Below are positions 1 through 12,600 of a DNA stretch of 64,000 bases, one piece after another. Each line of letters begins with the position of its first letter. The first letter of the stretch is position 1. This DNA is from Paulownia fortunei (Eukaryota > Streptophyta > Magnoliopsida > Lamiales > Paulowniaceae): the NCBI GenBank assembly GCA_019321725.1, contig CM033123.1:15674925-15738924 (forward strand). Direction: 5' to 3'. Both the position numbers and the translations under genes were made by a program. The notes beneath the pieces are model-generated. The model was not told the origin of the DNA. It saw only the letters and a list, made by a program, of their open reading frames with translations, and ran no database searches.

Positions 1-330
1 ACTAAATAATTGTTCTAGTTGTTGATATGTTTTGAGGCTAGATTTCTAACATTATTCCAGGGCCCCATTGAGCTTTAGATGCTGTGCTACTTTCTATATT
101 AACCTTGTTAAGGTGTGCGGAAATTTGAAGTTCTTCATAGAAGTGGAGATAAACTTAGTTTACCGAATATATATTTTTTTGTCATGGAGGCCCTTGGTAC
201 CATTTTTATTTTGTATAAATGTTCCTCTTGATGATATAACTGAGTGTGTGTATGTTCTACCACATGTATGTTTTGGTTGGATGTGTTTGTTGTTTAAGTT
301 TTTTTAGGAATACCATTGTTGGGGCTGGCT
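1..330 (+). other. Possible 3'-terminal exon and 3' UTR of an upstream gene
   Basis: A good plant acceptor (T-rich tract ending in CAG at about 58-60) is followed by a short open stretch reading G-P-I-E-L and then a TAG stop at 76-78. After it comes T-rich, UTR-like sequence without a further open frame. The call is weak: five codons are not enough to name a protein, and the same acceptor could be intronic noise. Confidence 0.22.
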
Positions 331-548
331 TTTAGTGGTCATATATTGTGCGATTATTCTAATTTACATGTATATTAGATGCCCATTAAATGTGGATATC
401 TCTATGGTTGATAAGACAAAATAAAAAATAAAAAATGAGGCAGATAAAAAAGGTCCCAATTCTTCCATGGTTCTGGGAGCAGTTTCAAGTAGAAAATCCA
501 CGTCCCAACAATAAATAACGAATTCATCTTATGGACACAAGCACCTAG

Positions 549-1130
549 TCCACGCTTCAACTTGTGAACATATCCTTTCAACCACATTTGGGTAGCATTG
601 GAGTCCCTTCAATTGTTATGTAACTAGGGGTGGGCTTCAGGCCCCACCCACTCCTACCCCACTCAACATGAACTAAATTTAATTACAAATCATAATGTCA
701 AGAACAACATATGACTCAGAGCAAGAAGCAATGGTTGCACAATGTAATATCAATGATTGTTGAATCAACCCCTAACTTTGTTAGGTCTACAGGAAAATAA
801 AAAATGAGATAAGTTATTAAGTACAATATAATCAATGTATCCACGCTTCAACTTGTGAACATATCCTTTCAACCACATTTGGGTAGCATTGGAGTCCCTT
901 CAATTGTTATGTAACTAGGGGTGGGCTTCAGGCCCCACCCACTCCTACCCCACTCAACATGAACTAAATTTAATTACAAATCATAATGTCAAGAACAACA
1001 TATGACTCAGAGCAAGAAGCAATGGTTGCACAATGTAATATCAATGATTGTTGAATCAACCCCTAACTTTGTTAGGTCTACAGGAAAATAAAAAATGAGA
1101 TAAGTTATTAAGTACAATATAATCAATGTA
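549..1130. repeat. Perfect 291-bp tandem direct duplication
   Basis: Positions 549-839 and 840-1130 read identically by eye, with no mismatch found. The unit contains a small GC-rich inverted segment (gtgggcttcaggccccac) in otherwise AT-rich DNA, and lies just beyond the 3' end of the hAT transposase remnant. Zero divergence means a very recent duplication or an assembly duplication. Confidence 0.93.
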
Positions 1131-1189
1131 CGGATATAAATGGAATTAATAGGAAATAAAGGTAAAAAGTAAGAATGGAAAGTGGCTTT

Positions 1190-2900
1190 CTCAATCATTT
1201 CAACTTCACCAAGTCCTCCTCCATACTTATTGGCTTGGAATCCTATTGATGCCAATCTTGAGCATAAATAAGATCTTGACCTATTTTAGGAGACAAAGAA
1301 CTTCTAAAGCATAAGAAGAACACGACCACTGGTGCTAAATGTAGCCTTTGAAACTGTGTGAAACCTATGAGTATATACTTTTCACAATTTTAGTATTTTA
1401 AACTCTTTATCATCATCCCTAGGATCCTCGCCTAAATATTTCTCCAACTCCGACTTCACATACTCACCTTTTCCTCCACAGTTGTACTTCCTTTACTGCT
1501 CTTTCAAATATGTTCTAGACGCCATTGGAGTATCAGATTGAGAGCCACCCACACCACCCACATATTGCCTAGAACCAAGTGAAAAATATGAAGAATTTGA
1601 TGAACTTGATGAGAAGCTGGGCTTCCACGCGTTCCATATCTCAATTATGTTCGTGAAACAACTCTTGCATGTAATGTTTCACTTTTTCTTTCATCATCAC
1701 ACTCTTTGCAACATCATCATACATGTCAAATGAAAACTCAATGAATTCCAATTTTATGACATGGATCAAGGATCATTGCATAATGTAAAATCATGTTCAT
1801 TTTTCAATTGGTGCTCAATATTTTATCAAATTTCTCTGATCTTTCTTGACATCTCACTCAATTTAAAGTCAGCACTATTCAACCATTGTCTAAGAAGCAT
1901 GTCCACTGCACTCAGTGTTGGATGTGACATATAAAGAACCGAAAATTCACAAAGTGAGTTTTTAGAAATAAACCAAAAATTTCAACAACAATTTAGCCTC
2001 TCCCGATCATATTTCATCGGAATCCCATCATACGGTGGCTTTGATAGATCATTTTATTGTCAAGATTTACTTTCTCATAAGCATCACAAGCTCTTTTAAA
2101 GCATGTTGAGGACTTCAACATCAAGTAGGCGGAATTCCACTCAATAAGTACATCGAAATTTAACAATTTGTTTGTTTATAGTTTTTCAATTTAGCATACT
2201 CTAAAAACATTTTGTACCTAGCAGGAGAGTTCCCGACATACCTTTTGGCTCCTCTAATACAAGAGATAGTCGAATGCTCATCCTTGCTCTACAAACCATC
2301 TTGCATGATGAGATTAACAATATGGCCAATGCATCACATGTGAACATACTTATTGCGCTGTCGTTTGATGAAGCACTATCAACCGTTATAATGAAAATCC
2401 TATCAGTCCTGCAATCAAGCAAATAGTTTCTACAATTTTACCTACTTCCTTACTCTTATGTCCAAAAATTGGACAAAAATTCATAATTAGCTTTTGTAAA
2501 TTCCAATTATCATCAATAAAATGTGTGGTGAGACACACGTAGTTCCCATTTTAAATTGATGTCCATTTATCTGTGATGATCAAACTCTTTATGAGTGATC
2601 TCTTATACAAGACTTTCAACTTCTCCTCTTTTATTCACGTACAAATTGTAAATGTCTTTGGTTATGGTCCTTCGTGATGGAATCACAAACATTGGACATG
2701 CAACCGACATAAACTTACTAAAACTCGGTTTATCAACTTTTTTAAAAGAAAGCTCATCAACAATCAACCAATAACACAAGGCCTCTCTTGTTTTATGTTG
2801 ACCAAATTTCAAGAAACAAAGGTGCTTCCTTGTCACCCATCCAAGATGGTTGAAATGAAATCCGGGCTTGATTTATTGCAGTTTCATGGGGTTATCTTTG
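1190..2900 (-). mobile_element. Degenerate hAT-superfamily transposase (RICESLEEPER/Ac type)
   Basis: On the minus strand several blocks follow in the order of a plant hAT transposase. First (2836-2603) comes a block with VDELSFKKV, FSKFM and PSRRTITKDIYNLY. Then (about 2600-2400) come TDKWTSI and THFIDDNWNLQK, next (2422-2330) FIITVDSASSND, and at the C-terminus (about 1500-1190) the dimerisation region with KSELEKYLGED, TFSTSGRVL and AQDWHQ. Stop codons and frameshifts separate the blocks and no BED zinc finger was found, so it cannot make transposase. Element ends were not firmly located. A 'taggggtgggc' string at about 627, like many hAT termini, may belong to one end. Its insertion may have displaced the 5' part of the gene that follows. 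Confidence 0.85.
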
Positions 2901-3420
2901 CATGATTCAAAGTGCATTCTAAATGATAAACAAAACCCCATATTGAGGCTAAGTATCTTTAGAAGGAGTCCATGCCTAACCCCTTCTAAATACAGGGTAA
3001 TTTTTGCTTAAAAAAAAATCTCAAAAATTGAATAGAAAAGAAAGAGCTTACTGTCACTGATATGCCGGATCTGCCTCCGAAAAGTTGGTGCTCTGAAGGA
3101 AGGCTTGGGGGGTGGGGGTGGTTGGGACTTGGGACGAGCTTGGGAGTTGGTTGTGAGTTTGTGAAGTGTGATCTGTAACTGTGAAATGAAAATGAAGGAA
3201 AAATCTTGGCCCCTAATTCACTTTTGTCTACATAATTTTTTTCTTTTTACAGTCAGGTGCCTGATTGGGTAAATTGGGCAGGACAATCCCACCCGATATC
3301 CTATCCAAAGTTTCAGAATCAGGTATGGGCTACCCAAAACCCAAAAAAAAAAAAAAAAAAAAAAACGAAAACCAAAATAGCCCCCAGTTCTACCCCGGTT
3401 GGGATAGTGAAATACCTTAT
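2901..3420. other. Gene-free stretch, probably hAT 5' flank, with an A tract
   Basis: No coding signal is visible. There is a G-rich patch at about 3104-3135, a pyrimidine-rich minus-strand leader-like segment at 3060-3200, and an uninterrupted A run at about 3343-3365. Sequences such as 'caatcccacccgatatcc' resemble subterminal motifs of plant hAT elements, but a terminal inverted repeat pair could not be proven. Confidence 0.35.
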
Positions 3421-3718
3421 CTGTACACGATACACTCATGCATACCCCTATATGTAAACATTGTAATTGAATATTCAATTAGTTATGGTAGAATGCTGAT
3501 AAGCAGTGCAAAATGAGGGATTTATCGAGCTTTTGCTGAATTAAGATAAGAGTTGTCTAGAGAGGACTGAGTTATGAGCATGATCAGTGACCTTCATTAA
3601 TTTCTGCAAGGAACCTGGATAATTTGCATCCGCTTCTATCCCCTTGCTTGATATATTTGAATAATCAAACTTATTTTGATTTTTATTGATTCTATACATG
3701 ACTTGGCAATGAATTTAA

Positions 3719-3796
3719 ATCCAAAACAAAGGAGTGAATGATTTCAAAATAAAAGAAAATTCAAAACAAAGGAGTGAATGATATCAAAATAAAAGA
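3719..3796. repeat. Short tandem duplication (about 42-bp unit)
   Basis: The segment with 'aaaacaaaggagtgaatga' occurs twice, at about 3722 and 3764, followed each time by 'tcaaaataaaag'. It lies in non-coding DNA upstream of the DprA-like exons. Confidence 0.7.
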
Positions 3797-4048
3797 TGAA
3801 AAGAAGAAAACTTGGATAGACATATTTCTTCTATTTCTATCCATATGGACAGTGACAATTACATCAATTTTTGCCTATTCAGAGCATAAAATCTATTCAA
3901 TGTGCCGCTGTTCTTGGGAAATTAACTGTCTTAATTGTATTTTTCCACGTATCAGTTGGTTTTCACTAATGATTTACTACCAGGGGCCTCTGTTTTCTAT
4001 GTGCTGGTATAGTGGCTTTTTGGATATGAGAGAACACATCAAAGCATA

Positions 4049-7000
4049 GAGAATTCAGGAGATGGAGACAAGAATGAGATCCAAATGCTTGGTTCCAATG
4101 AAGAAGTTTCAACACAGATTCCAACTCAAGCCCAATCTCTTGTTGAAGGGTCTGGGGCCGTCCTGGTATCTGAGTATAAACCCGCCCCTGATGTGGACTA
4201 CCTGCAGGTTAGTTGAGTTTAAGCATGCACTTCATTTTAGCACGGTAATTCTTCAGTTGAGCAACTCACTTGACTCGACTTGAATTAATTGGTATCTGCA
4301 GTATTGATTGTCTTCAGAAGTGCTGATTGTTTGAATTCCATACTAATGGAGCAATTTTGTAAAAAGAATACTGTAATTATACGCCCAACAACAATCTTTC
4401 CTAATAAATTAGTTGAGCTTTCTCTTACCTGAGGCTTATGTTAGTAGGTTTCCATTTTTTTTTTTAAAATATATTATTTATAAAGGCTTGAGTCCCTTAC
4501 TTTTTTGTTTCAATTGTGAAAATACATGTGTGCCCGCTCTTATTTTAAATCATACAATCATGAAAATAACCAAGAAAATGCGAGGCAGTTACGCTAAGGA
4601 AAGAAAACATCCAATAGGAGAAGGGAAAGCTCAGAAATTTTGTAGTCATTCACCAATAATATATCTTAAGTTTTTTCCAAATATGACTATTAAATCTCAA
4701 CTCAAAAACTAGAGATTGGCACGAATAATTGTAAATCTCATTGGTTCCCCAACAAGAAATCTTGAGACAAAAATGCATATTAATTTTTAAGTTTCATTTA
4801 TTGAAAACATTTTTGCATGTTAAATGTTTACTTATTTTTGCTATTTATAATTTGTGCTGTATAACTGTAAACCCAAATTCTGGTATTAGAATTAGGAGCA
4901 TGATCCTTGATATTGTGGATAAAACAGTCACTACCTTCGCCTCTAAACACAAATCCTTGCACGTGCAACACATATGCTACTTTCGAGTATGTCTAAATGA
5001 TCAAATTCTCTCTAGTTTTGCTTTCACATTTGCAACCTGGTCTTGTGTACGTGTTATAGGTTTTTTTCATTATTTTTTTATATTTAGCAAGTCTAATTTG
5101 GGATAAGAGTTTCTTTTGACAGATTCATACAGAAAAAATTGAATAGTTTTTAAACATGATTTGAGTTCAAGCCTCACGAAGAGTATGCAAAATGCATGAG
5201 GATGCTGCAAGTTTGCAATCACCTATTTGAAAGGCTCGAACCTTGTGCCATATGCTTAGCAGATCAGGATTTTGTTTGCTGTTAGCTGATAGATATCTCA
5301 ATATGTATAACATCTAACAATCTACCATTTTACTTTTGTACTTTTGTTGCCTTTGTCAGGAGTTACTAGCAATTCAACAACAAGGGCCCAGAGCAATTGG
5401 CTTTTTTGGGACACGAAACATGGGGTTCATGCACCAAGAACTCATTGAGATTCTCAGCTATGCACTGGTTATAACTGTATGTCTTTCACTATTTTTGGTT
5501 CATCTGACTTTTAGTTTTATGTGGTGACTTGCCTGTCATATGATGCTATGAGCTTCATTTTTTTCTCATGTGCCCTGGTAAATTCTCATCTACGTTGCCT
5601 GATAAATTCTTATTATGGATTCCCTGTTGATTTCTTTGTAGAAAAACCATATCTTCACGTCAGGAGCATCAGGCACTAATGCTGCTGTCATTAGAGGAGC
5701 TCTTCGTGCTGAAAAACCAGAGCTGCTAACTGTGATATTGCCACAAAGTTTGAAAAAGCAACCTCCAGAGAGTCAAGAATTACTTTCTAAAGTAAGAACT
5801 GGGGATCATAATGTCTTGAATACTAAATTTGATGTGGTCCATGATTTTGGACATTACTTTTTAGTTTTGAACAGAAGTATTTTGCTTTTACCTTTTATAG
5901 TTTAGCACTTGATGGGAAGGAACAAAGAGCATTAATTTCCTTTTGAGTGCAAGGGTGTTCAAGCGTGGTGGATTAACACGTAACCTACCCTTTTAGTGAG
6001 ACCACATAAGGATTTTATACTCCAAGAATTGACTTGCAACCCTGAATCTTGAGCCATTTGATTCATTCTTTATGCTAGAAGGCTTGGCTGCCAGTGTTAT
6101 ATTCAAAGGGCTTTATCCTCGATATTTAACTTAATTCTACTAAGATATATATGTGGCCTTCAGCTTTTCTAATTAGAGTCCAAAATAGCTTTATGCAGTA
6201 TCATTTGCACTGTCGAAGAAAGATTGCTTGCTACTTTACCAAAAGATTTCCTGTTTGCTTGGTGAAGTACTTTTGGAAGTGTGCAACTGTTGCAGAAAAA
6301 GGTGGGAAAAAAACACTTTGTAACTCATTTTATGTTCGAAAAAAGAAAGAGAAAAGAAAGAGAAATTATATATCGTCATTTCTTCAGCATTGCAAACTGG
6401 AACTAGTTTGCACGCAGACCCCTTGGAAATTTGATTCCGTTGTATATAGCCAAATCTTTGGTTTTTGACATCGATTCACATCCATCAATATTCAACCTAA
6501 GAATTTATTGCCTTGTTGGGAAAATTCTTACGCACACACATGCACACGGGTAAGAGTATTTCACATTGCAGTTAACCATAGAATCAAGGGCTGCCATGTT
6601 ACAGTGTCAGCATCTGCATAGGGCAAAGTATACAAAACAAATAGTTTTCTAGTATGTGCATGTTTCTTCTTCCCTTTTTATATCCCTCTTAGGCACACAA
6701 ATGTAGAAATGAGGGTAAGACGTCACCATCTAACCAAATGAGACATTAGGCCTTGATATAATGAAGATATTTGGTCATGAAATAAATCTTCGATTTGCAT
6801 GATTATCACATTTTATGCATAAAAATGTTCCAACAGAAGACGACATATACTTGTAGATTTTACTTCACCAATGCTATGATTCATGTCTCAACGATTTGTT
6901 TGTCAATTATGAAATTGTCTCCTTTTTTCTCGCTTCCCTCTTTGCAAGCACAGGTAGTACATTAATGGAATAAGATATTGAAAATATAAATATTAAATCT

Positions 7001-8098
7001 TCGAACATGTAATATATTGGGGAATACGGGAAACATAATAAACTGATAATGACCTAATGAATGCAATTCCTTTAGTGGTGCTGACATTTAATGCATAGTT
7101 GAATTGTTGTTTTGATCTAGGTTGCTTTTTGTTTTGTAATTACAGTTATTTGATTTTCTTAACGACTATTAATGTCTATTTTCTGAGATACGAGCTCACA
7201 AGTTGGTCAAAAACAACCCGTTATTTCATCTATAAGATAGTGGTTGTTGGGTTGGGAGGGAATCCTAAGATATAAAGATCACCCATACCATATCTTCATT
7301 ATTTATAGGGCTATGCAGATATTAGTTTCTAAATCCTAATATGTATATTTTCTTGGGTTTACAGGTACAAAATGTAATAGAGAAGCCTCACAATGATCAT
7401 CTTCCATTGATAGAGGCCAGCAGGTAAAACTTCTTTTACATGGATGTTGCTTATAATTTCTGGTGTTGAATCTAGCATGTAAAAAGAAAAAAATATATAT
7501 ATAAATATATGACAACTTTTATTATGCAATGCAAAAAAAAACGCTGTTAATGCTGTGTTGAAGTTGATCTTTGGTGCACCATGTCATGGCTAAAAAATGT
7601 TAGTTATCGATAATGACAAATCAAAATTTCACTCTGTTCAGATATCAAGTAGCTTCACTGGCACTAAATGTTGCCTTTTGTGGCTTCACATATCTTCCAT
7701 TTAGAACAGCCAATTAGAAAGGACAGGCCATCTGGAAAAGCTAGAATGTAAGTTTAAGGAAAGCAGTTCTGGAAACTAAATCCAAATTTTGATAAAGTTT
7801 TAGAAGCCTGTTACTTCTTCCTTCTGCTGCTTAATTCATACCATTGTTTAATATTTTGTATACTTCGATTGCAATCCGGCTAATTATATCTAGGTAGTGG
7901 CCAGGTGACATTGCTACCGTTACTGTGAGATTACTTAACCGACTTGTTTATGGTAAATGCAGGCTGTGTAACATGGACATCATCTCACAAGTACAACAGG
8001 TTATTTGTTTTGCCTTTCATGACAGTAGATTGCTCATGGAAACGTGTCAAGAAGCAAAGAATATGCGAAAGATCGTTACTCTGTTTTATCTGGATTGA
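4049..8098 (+). CDS. DprA/SLOG-fold protein (DNA recombination-mediator protein A-like), 3' exons
   Basis: Five phase-compatible exons can be read: about 4049-4207 (5' border uncertain), 5360-5476, 5642-5791, 7365-7423 and 7963-8098 (TGA at 8096-8098), all with GT-AG introns. Together they give about 206 residues. A variable acidic/serine-rich segment comes first. A Rossmann-like core follows: GFFGTRNMGFMHQ, then FTSGASGTNAAVIRGAL, then a hydrophobic strand ending VILPQS, matching the DprA/Smf 'GTR...SGxAxGxD..A..GAL' layout. The C-terminal part holds NMDIISQVQQVICFAFHD and ends FYLD. Plants have a conserved, probably plastid-targeted protein of this type; its biochemical role is unknown to me. 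The start codon and any transit peptide were not found: a stop closes the frame at 4010-4012 and the hAT remnant lies upstream, so 5' exons are missed or lost. Confident about the family, not about function. Confidence 0.75.
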
Positions 8099-8504
8099 CT
8101 GAGGCCTAAAGCTCTATCCATTTGTCAATATATTATTATCCAAAAAAGTGAATTCTTTCTGTTGCTTGTAGATTAGAATGCACAGGTTTGATGCCTTTTG
8201 TCTTAGCCAATCAGAATAATTCAATTAGTATAAGGCCAATTCAGGCCTCATTTGGCTGGAAGATGATGGTTTTCATCATGTTGACTGCATACTCGGGCAA
8301 AGTAGTAGTATTTATAATATTCAGCAATATACAGTGATTGCAATGTGTATCCCATTCCTTGCAAATTACAGTGTTTATCTTTATCCATCTTTGGCCCTCC
8401 CTTTTCAACATTGAATGACAGTGAGGTATTCAATGCTGAGGAGTTAAATTCTCTAAGGATTTCAATATTCAATGACGTACTCACAACCATTGTCTAAATA
8501 AGTT

Positions 8505-8993
8505 CTTAGAGCAAATCCAATCTTGCCTTAAATTAGGGTTGGACGCCAATTTGGAGCAGCAAATTCGCTTCCCGTGCTACTATTTTGGTGCTGTGAACAG
8601 TACTGCACCTTCTCGCCCTTTTTTTTTTATAAAATAAATTCTATAATCATTTGTTATATTTAAAAGAGTTTAAAAATTCATATTTTACCCTAATTATATA
8701 TGTTTCAATAAAACTATTTCTTTATATCTTATATGTTACATAAATATTTTTAATATAATTTAATTTATATTATTATTATTTATGTTAAAATATTCCTAAC
8801 ATTGAATATGTATTGTTTAATATGTTAACAAAATTATAAATAATATATTAATTATCATAAATGGAATAATAAGAAATACAGCAAAATTTGAAGTAGATGA
8901 GTTAAGACGAAGTGTAAGATTAGTACAAAAACTATATAATTTTATTACAAAAGCCATAATAAAATAAAATTGTGAGCCGAAGATGACCTTAGT
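8505..8993. mobile_element. Probable MITE (AT-rich, PIF/Harbinger-like ends)
   Basis: Between the two convergent genes the sequence opens with 'ttagagcaaatccaatcttgcc' and closes with 'cgaagatgaccttag'. The outer bases form an imperfect inverted pair beginning with TTA/CTAA, and the interior is very AT-rich and non-coding. This layout is common for plant Tourist-like elements, but the inverted repeat is poor, so the superfamily is tentative. Confidence 0.35.
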
Positions 8994-9601
8994 ATAAAAT
9001 ATACTTGCTAAAACATCTAAGAGCTATCATCCTGAATGAATGTCAGCTGAATTAAAATGAAACAATGATGGCCTTTTAACACCTTAGATATAACTGATAA
9101 GTAATATTTACTATTTCGTTCCTAAAATGTCCATTTTCCTTGAGAGAGAATTCCTGGACAAGTCAGCAAGGCTTCCGAAAGCTTGATATATTTAGGTTAG
9201 ATAAAAGAATCATGGAGTATGTAATTTGCTTTTCTTCCTTTCTCATAATGAACTTGATCTGATCACATGAAAACAAAGATCATATTTCTGACAATTTTAA
9301 GTGCAAGTGCAAAATGTGTAGGGAGCATCAGATCCTTACATGAAAATTGTAGCAAAAAAGTATTGTCACATGTATTTAGCAGGATTTACAAAAGATCATC
9401 AATCAAAACAAAAACTATTGTACACAGAGAGGAAGAAATATTAGTCATCTGAAAACTTGGACACACAATCATGTTGATTCTATTAAAAATTAAAACCCAT
9501 AGTGTAACATAAAATTACAGTGAGTGATGCTGGCAGGAAGAAGGCCCATGAGATCCTTCATTACCCCTAATTCAATGATGTTGAGCACAACGCCACCCAG
9601 A

Positions 9602-12600
9602 TCAAGCAGATAATGGCTCCTCCATAACTGTACTTAAATTTGGACAATTAAACATCAAGTTTGAGGAAGAATAATCATGTAAACAGATATATTTAATTGA
9701 GCAGGCATGAACCTTGCATGTGCTCGTTTGTGTGTGTGTGTGTGCGTGTGTGTGTGAGAGAGAGCGAGAGAGAGACCTTTTCTCTGTGCAGAAATTTCAG
9801 ATGAAGAATCTGCCCTTGCCTCTGGGATGGCTGGCACTTTGGTTGGCACATCAGGAAGATCCAGCTTCTCTTCTTGTTCTTCAGTATCTGGTGCTGCAAA
9901 GGGAACTTTGGGCAGATCTTGAAGATTTATCTGTACAACAACAGAAGACCCTTTAATTGAGAACTCCTTTATTTTACTTAATTTCATGTTACAGATGTAT
10001 GGTGAGACTTCATCAGTTCACAACAATTACAATGAACAAAAACATAGGGGTAGTAAACATAAATGACAATGGAACAAACCGTGTTTTGAAGAAAGGAAAA
10101 TGGCGTATGAAGGATTAGGAACAATCACAAGATACTTCTGGAAATCAAAACAATTTCAACCAGCCTTAAATGTTGCACCAAGTGCAGAATAAGCAAGCTG
10201 TTAAGAGATCATTTTACCACACCCAAACTGCTAATCCTGAGTTCCATAAAAAATTGGGCCACCAATTTTGGAAGCATGCCAAGTACGGACCAGGGTGCTA
10301 CCTCAACTCACTCTGCCCTTAACTTGCGTTTCACAAGTGCCATTCGGATGCTCTCAAAATTTTTAATATCTAATAAAATATGTAAATAATGTTGCGGTAC
10401 AATTCTTCAAAACATGAAGCCAAATAATAATGATTGTAAAAGAAAGATCTTGCATTTTAAGTAACATAAGTTCTATGAGTCAGTAGAGAACCTCATGCCA
10501 CCACATAATTCGAGAAAATATTAATTAATAACAATGACACAATGGTATCAAACAAACCAAATGTAGTACAAGTATAAAAGAATTTCCCAGAATTTGACCT
10601 GCATATGTAATACTCATGCTTGTCAAGCTCACCAAACTATTATTCAACACAAAGCTGAGCAAATTGATCTCTATCATAAGTAGGAATATATCAATTCCAA
10701 ACAGAAACATGAAGCAGTTATGAGAATAATGGCATAAAAAATAAAAAAAACACACCTCAGTCTCTAGATTCTCGAATTCTGCTAAAATTTCCTCTTCATC
10801 TTCAGCTGATAGCTTCTCTCCCAAAATGGCATTAATTTCCTTACAATTAAACAACTATGTCAGTACAGTGAAAAGCTACAGAACAGACTTCTGGTTAAGA
10901 AATAGACGAAATGACTTAAATGGAAAAGATGGTATGTTTCTCATGTCAAATTGCAAATTAAAGGCAAAGAATGAAATTCAACAAATACTAATTTACAATC
11001 CCAATTTCTTCAATCATTGAATGACAAATCTTGTCTTAGGTTCGGAAAGTACAATCAGTTCAAAAGGACAAGACAGGTAACAAGTAGAATTTGCAAGAAA
11101 TTTGAGTATTTAGAAACTTGTGTGCAGAGAGGTACCCAGTTACCATAAATGTATTGATAAATACTCTAGAGACAGCTCAAATGTTCTTTATCATGCTTGA
11201 TAGCAAAGCTAACTAGTTAAAACTTATCTAGAATTTCTTACGTAAGAAAGTAAAAAGATTTGTACAAACTGATTGTTATCTTGCTCAAGGATCACAAAAT
11301 GATTGTCAATGTTCATAACATGTTTGATACATAGCCAACCAGCAAAAATGAATCTAGAATTTCTCACCAAAGAAAGGAAAGAATGTAGTAGCTCAAGGAG
11401 AAGAAACTGATTGTTATCTTGATCAACATGATATAAGCGTAAAGACTTAGTGCATACTAACCATGTGTAAGGGTGGGTGGCTTGTATTCAATATGCTCTA
11501 TGTTTCCAAACTTATCAAAAGGAAAAGAAAGTTACTAATCAACCATGAGAGAATATCAGCAGTTCAGCACTAAAAATTCTACATAACACAGTGCATTAAA
11601 CTTCTGTTCAAACAAGAATGATACAAATGGCCCAGGCAGACACATTAATTAAGGGGAACAGATCATTCTGGATTCCAGAACTGATGACAAATAATAATGC
11701 CAATGATTTTTGTTCCCACCTAATGGAAATAAACCATGGAGCAAGTAAGATTACTAATATCAGGGGATACTCTGACAAAGAACAGCAGGAACAAAAATGC
11801 GGAACTCACATCTTGATAAGCTTTTGCCTCAGCAGTATCATCCATCAGTTTTTGAACATCATCCAGGTTTATCTCACTTTGTATTGCTTTAACTGCATTA
11901 TTTCCAGCCTTCAAACTCTCAAATACTGCCTTTTGCTTGCTCGCCAGTTCAACATCTGCCAACTGAAGCAAAATCTCAACTACCAAGACATCTTATAGAT
12001 ATATGAAATTGAGAGGAAAATTTCAAAGGAATAAGTGAAGATATCAAAAAGAAAACAAAGCAATGAACAGAACTTGGTCAAAATAAACTTACTTGCTGCT
12101 CTACATTGATAAGCCAACCATCAACTTGCTTCAATAGGTCTTCCTGAACCTTCTTCTTCTTCAACGCTAACAATGCCCTATCTTTCTTCTTTTGACGAAG
12201 CAAATCTTTTGCAGCTTGCTTCTCAGCTTCAATGACAGCCTCTAGCTGAAAGCAGTACAAGGCGAAAAGATTTACACATTTGGTAGAGCTGGCACAGCAT
12301 GAGGAAAATAAAAACACTGCACATTGACGTCAACAGTAAGCACTAGAAGAATAGCCTAGTGAACTATAGTTTTATATAGTATCCATTAACTGGAGTTATG
12401 ATGGTATGGAGAATTTCAGAAAAAATCACAAGGATTATTCATGGAAACATGGAAGAGTGAGCATCCATGCATAGAATCAGGCAGTTTGCTTAGCAGGGAT
12501 TGCAGCATCCCTGCTAAGGTTTATTTATAAAAGATGAATCCCATATTTTGCCTTACATAATATTTGAAGCTTTTAGTAAGAGCCAGGTTGTGTTAAACAA

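Noticed and set aside
3774..4049. 91-codon open frame just before the DprA-like exons, a candidate first exon
   Set aside because: It does not share the frame of the next exon, lacks a transit-peptide look, and overlaps a local tandem duplication.
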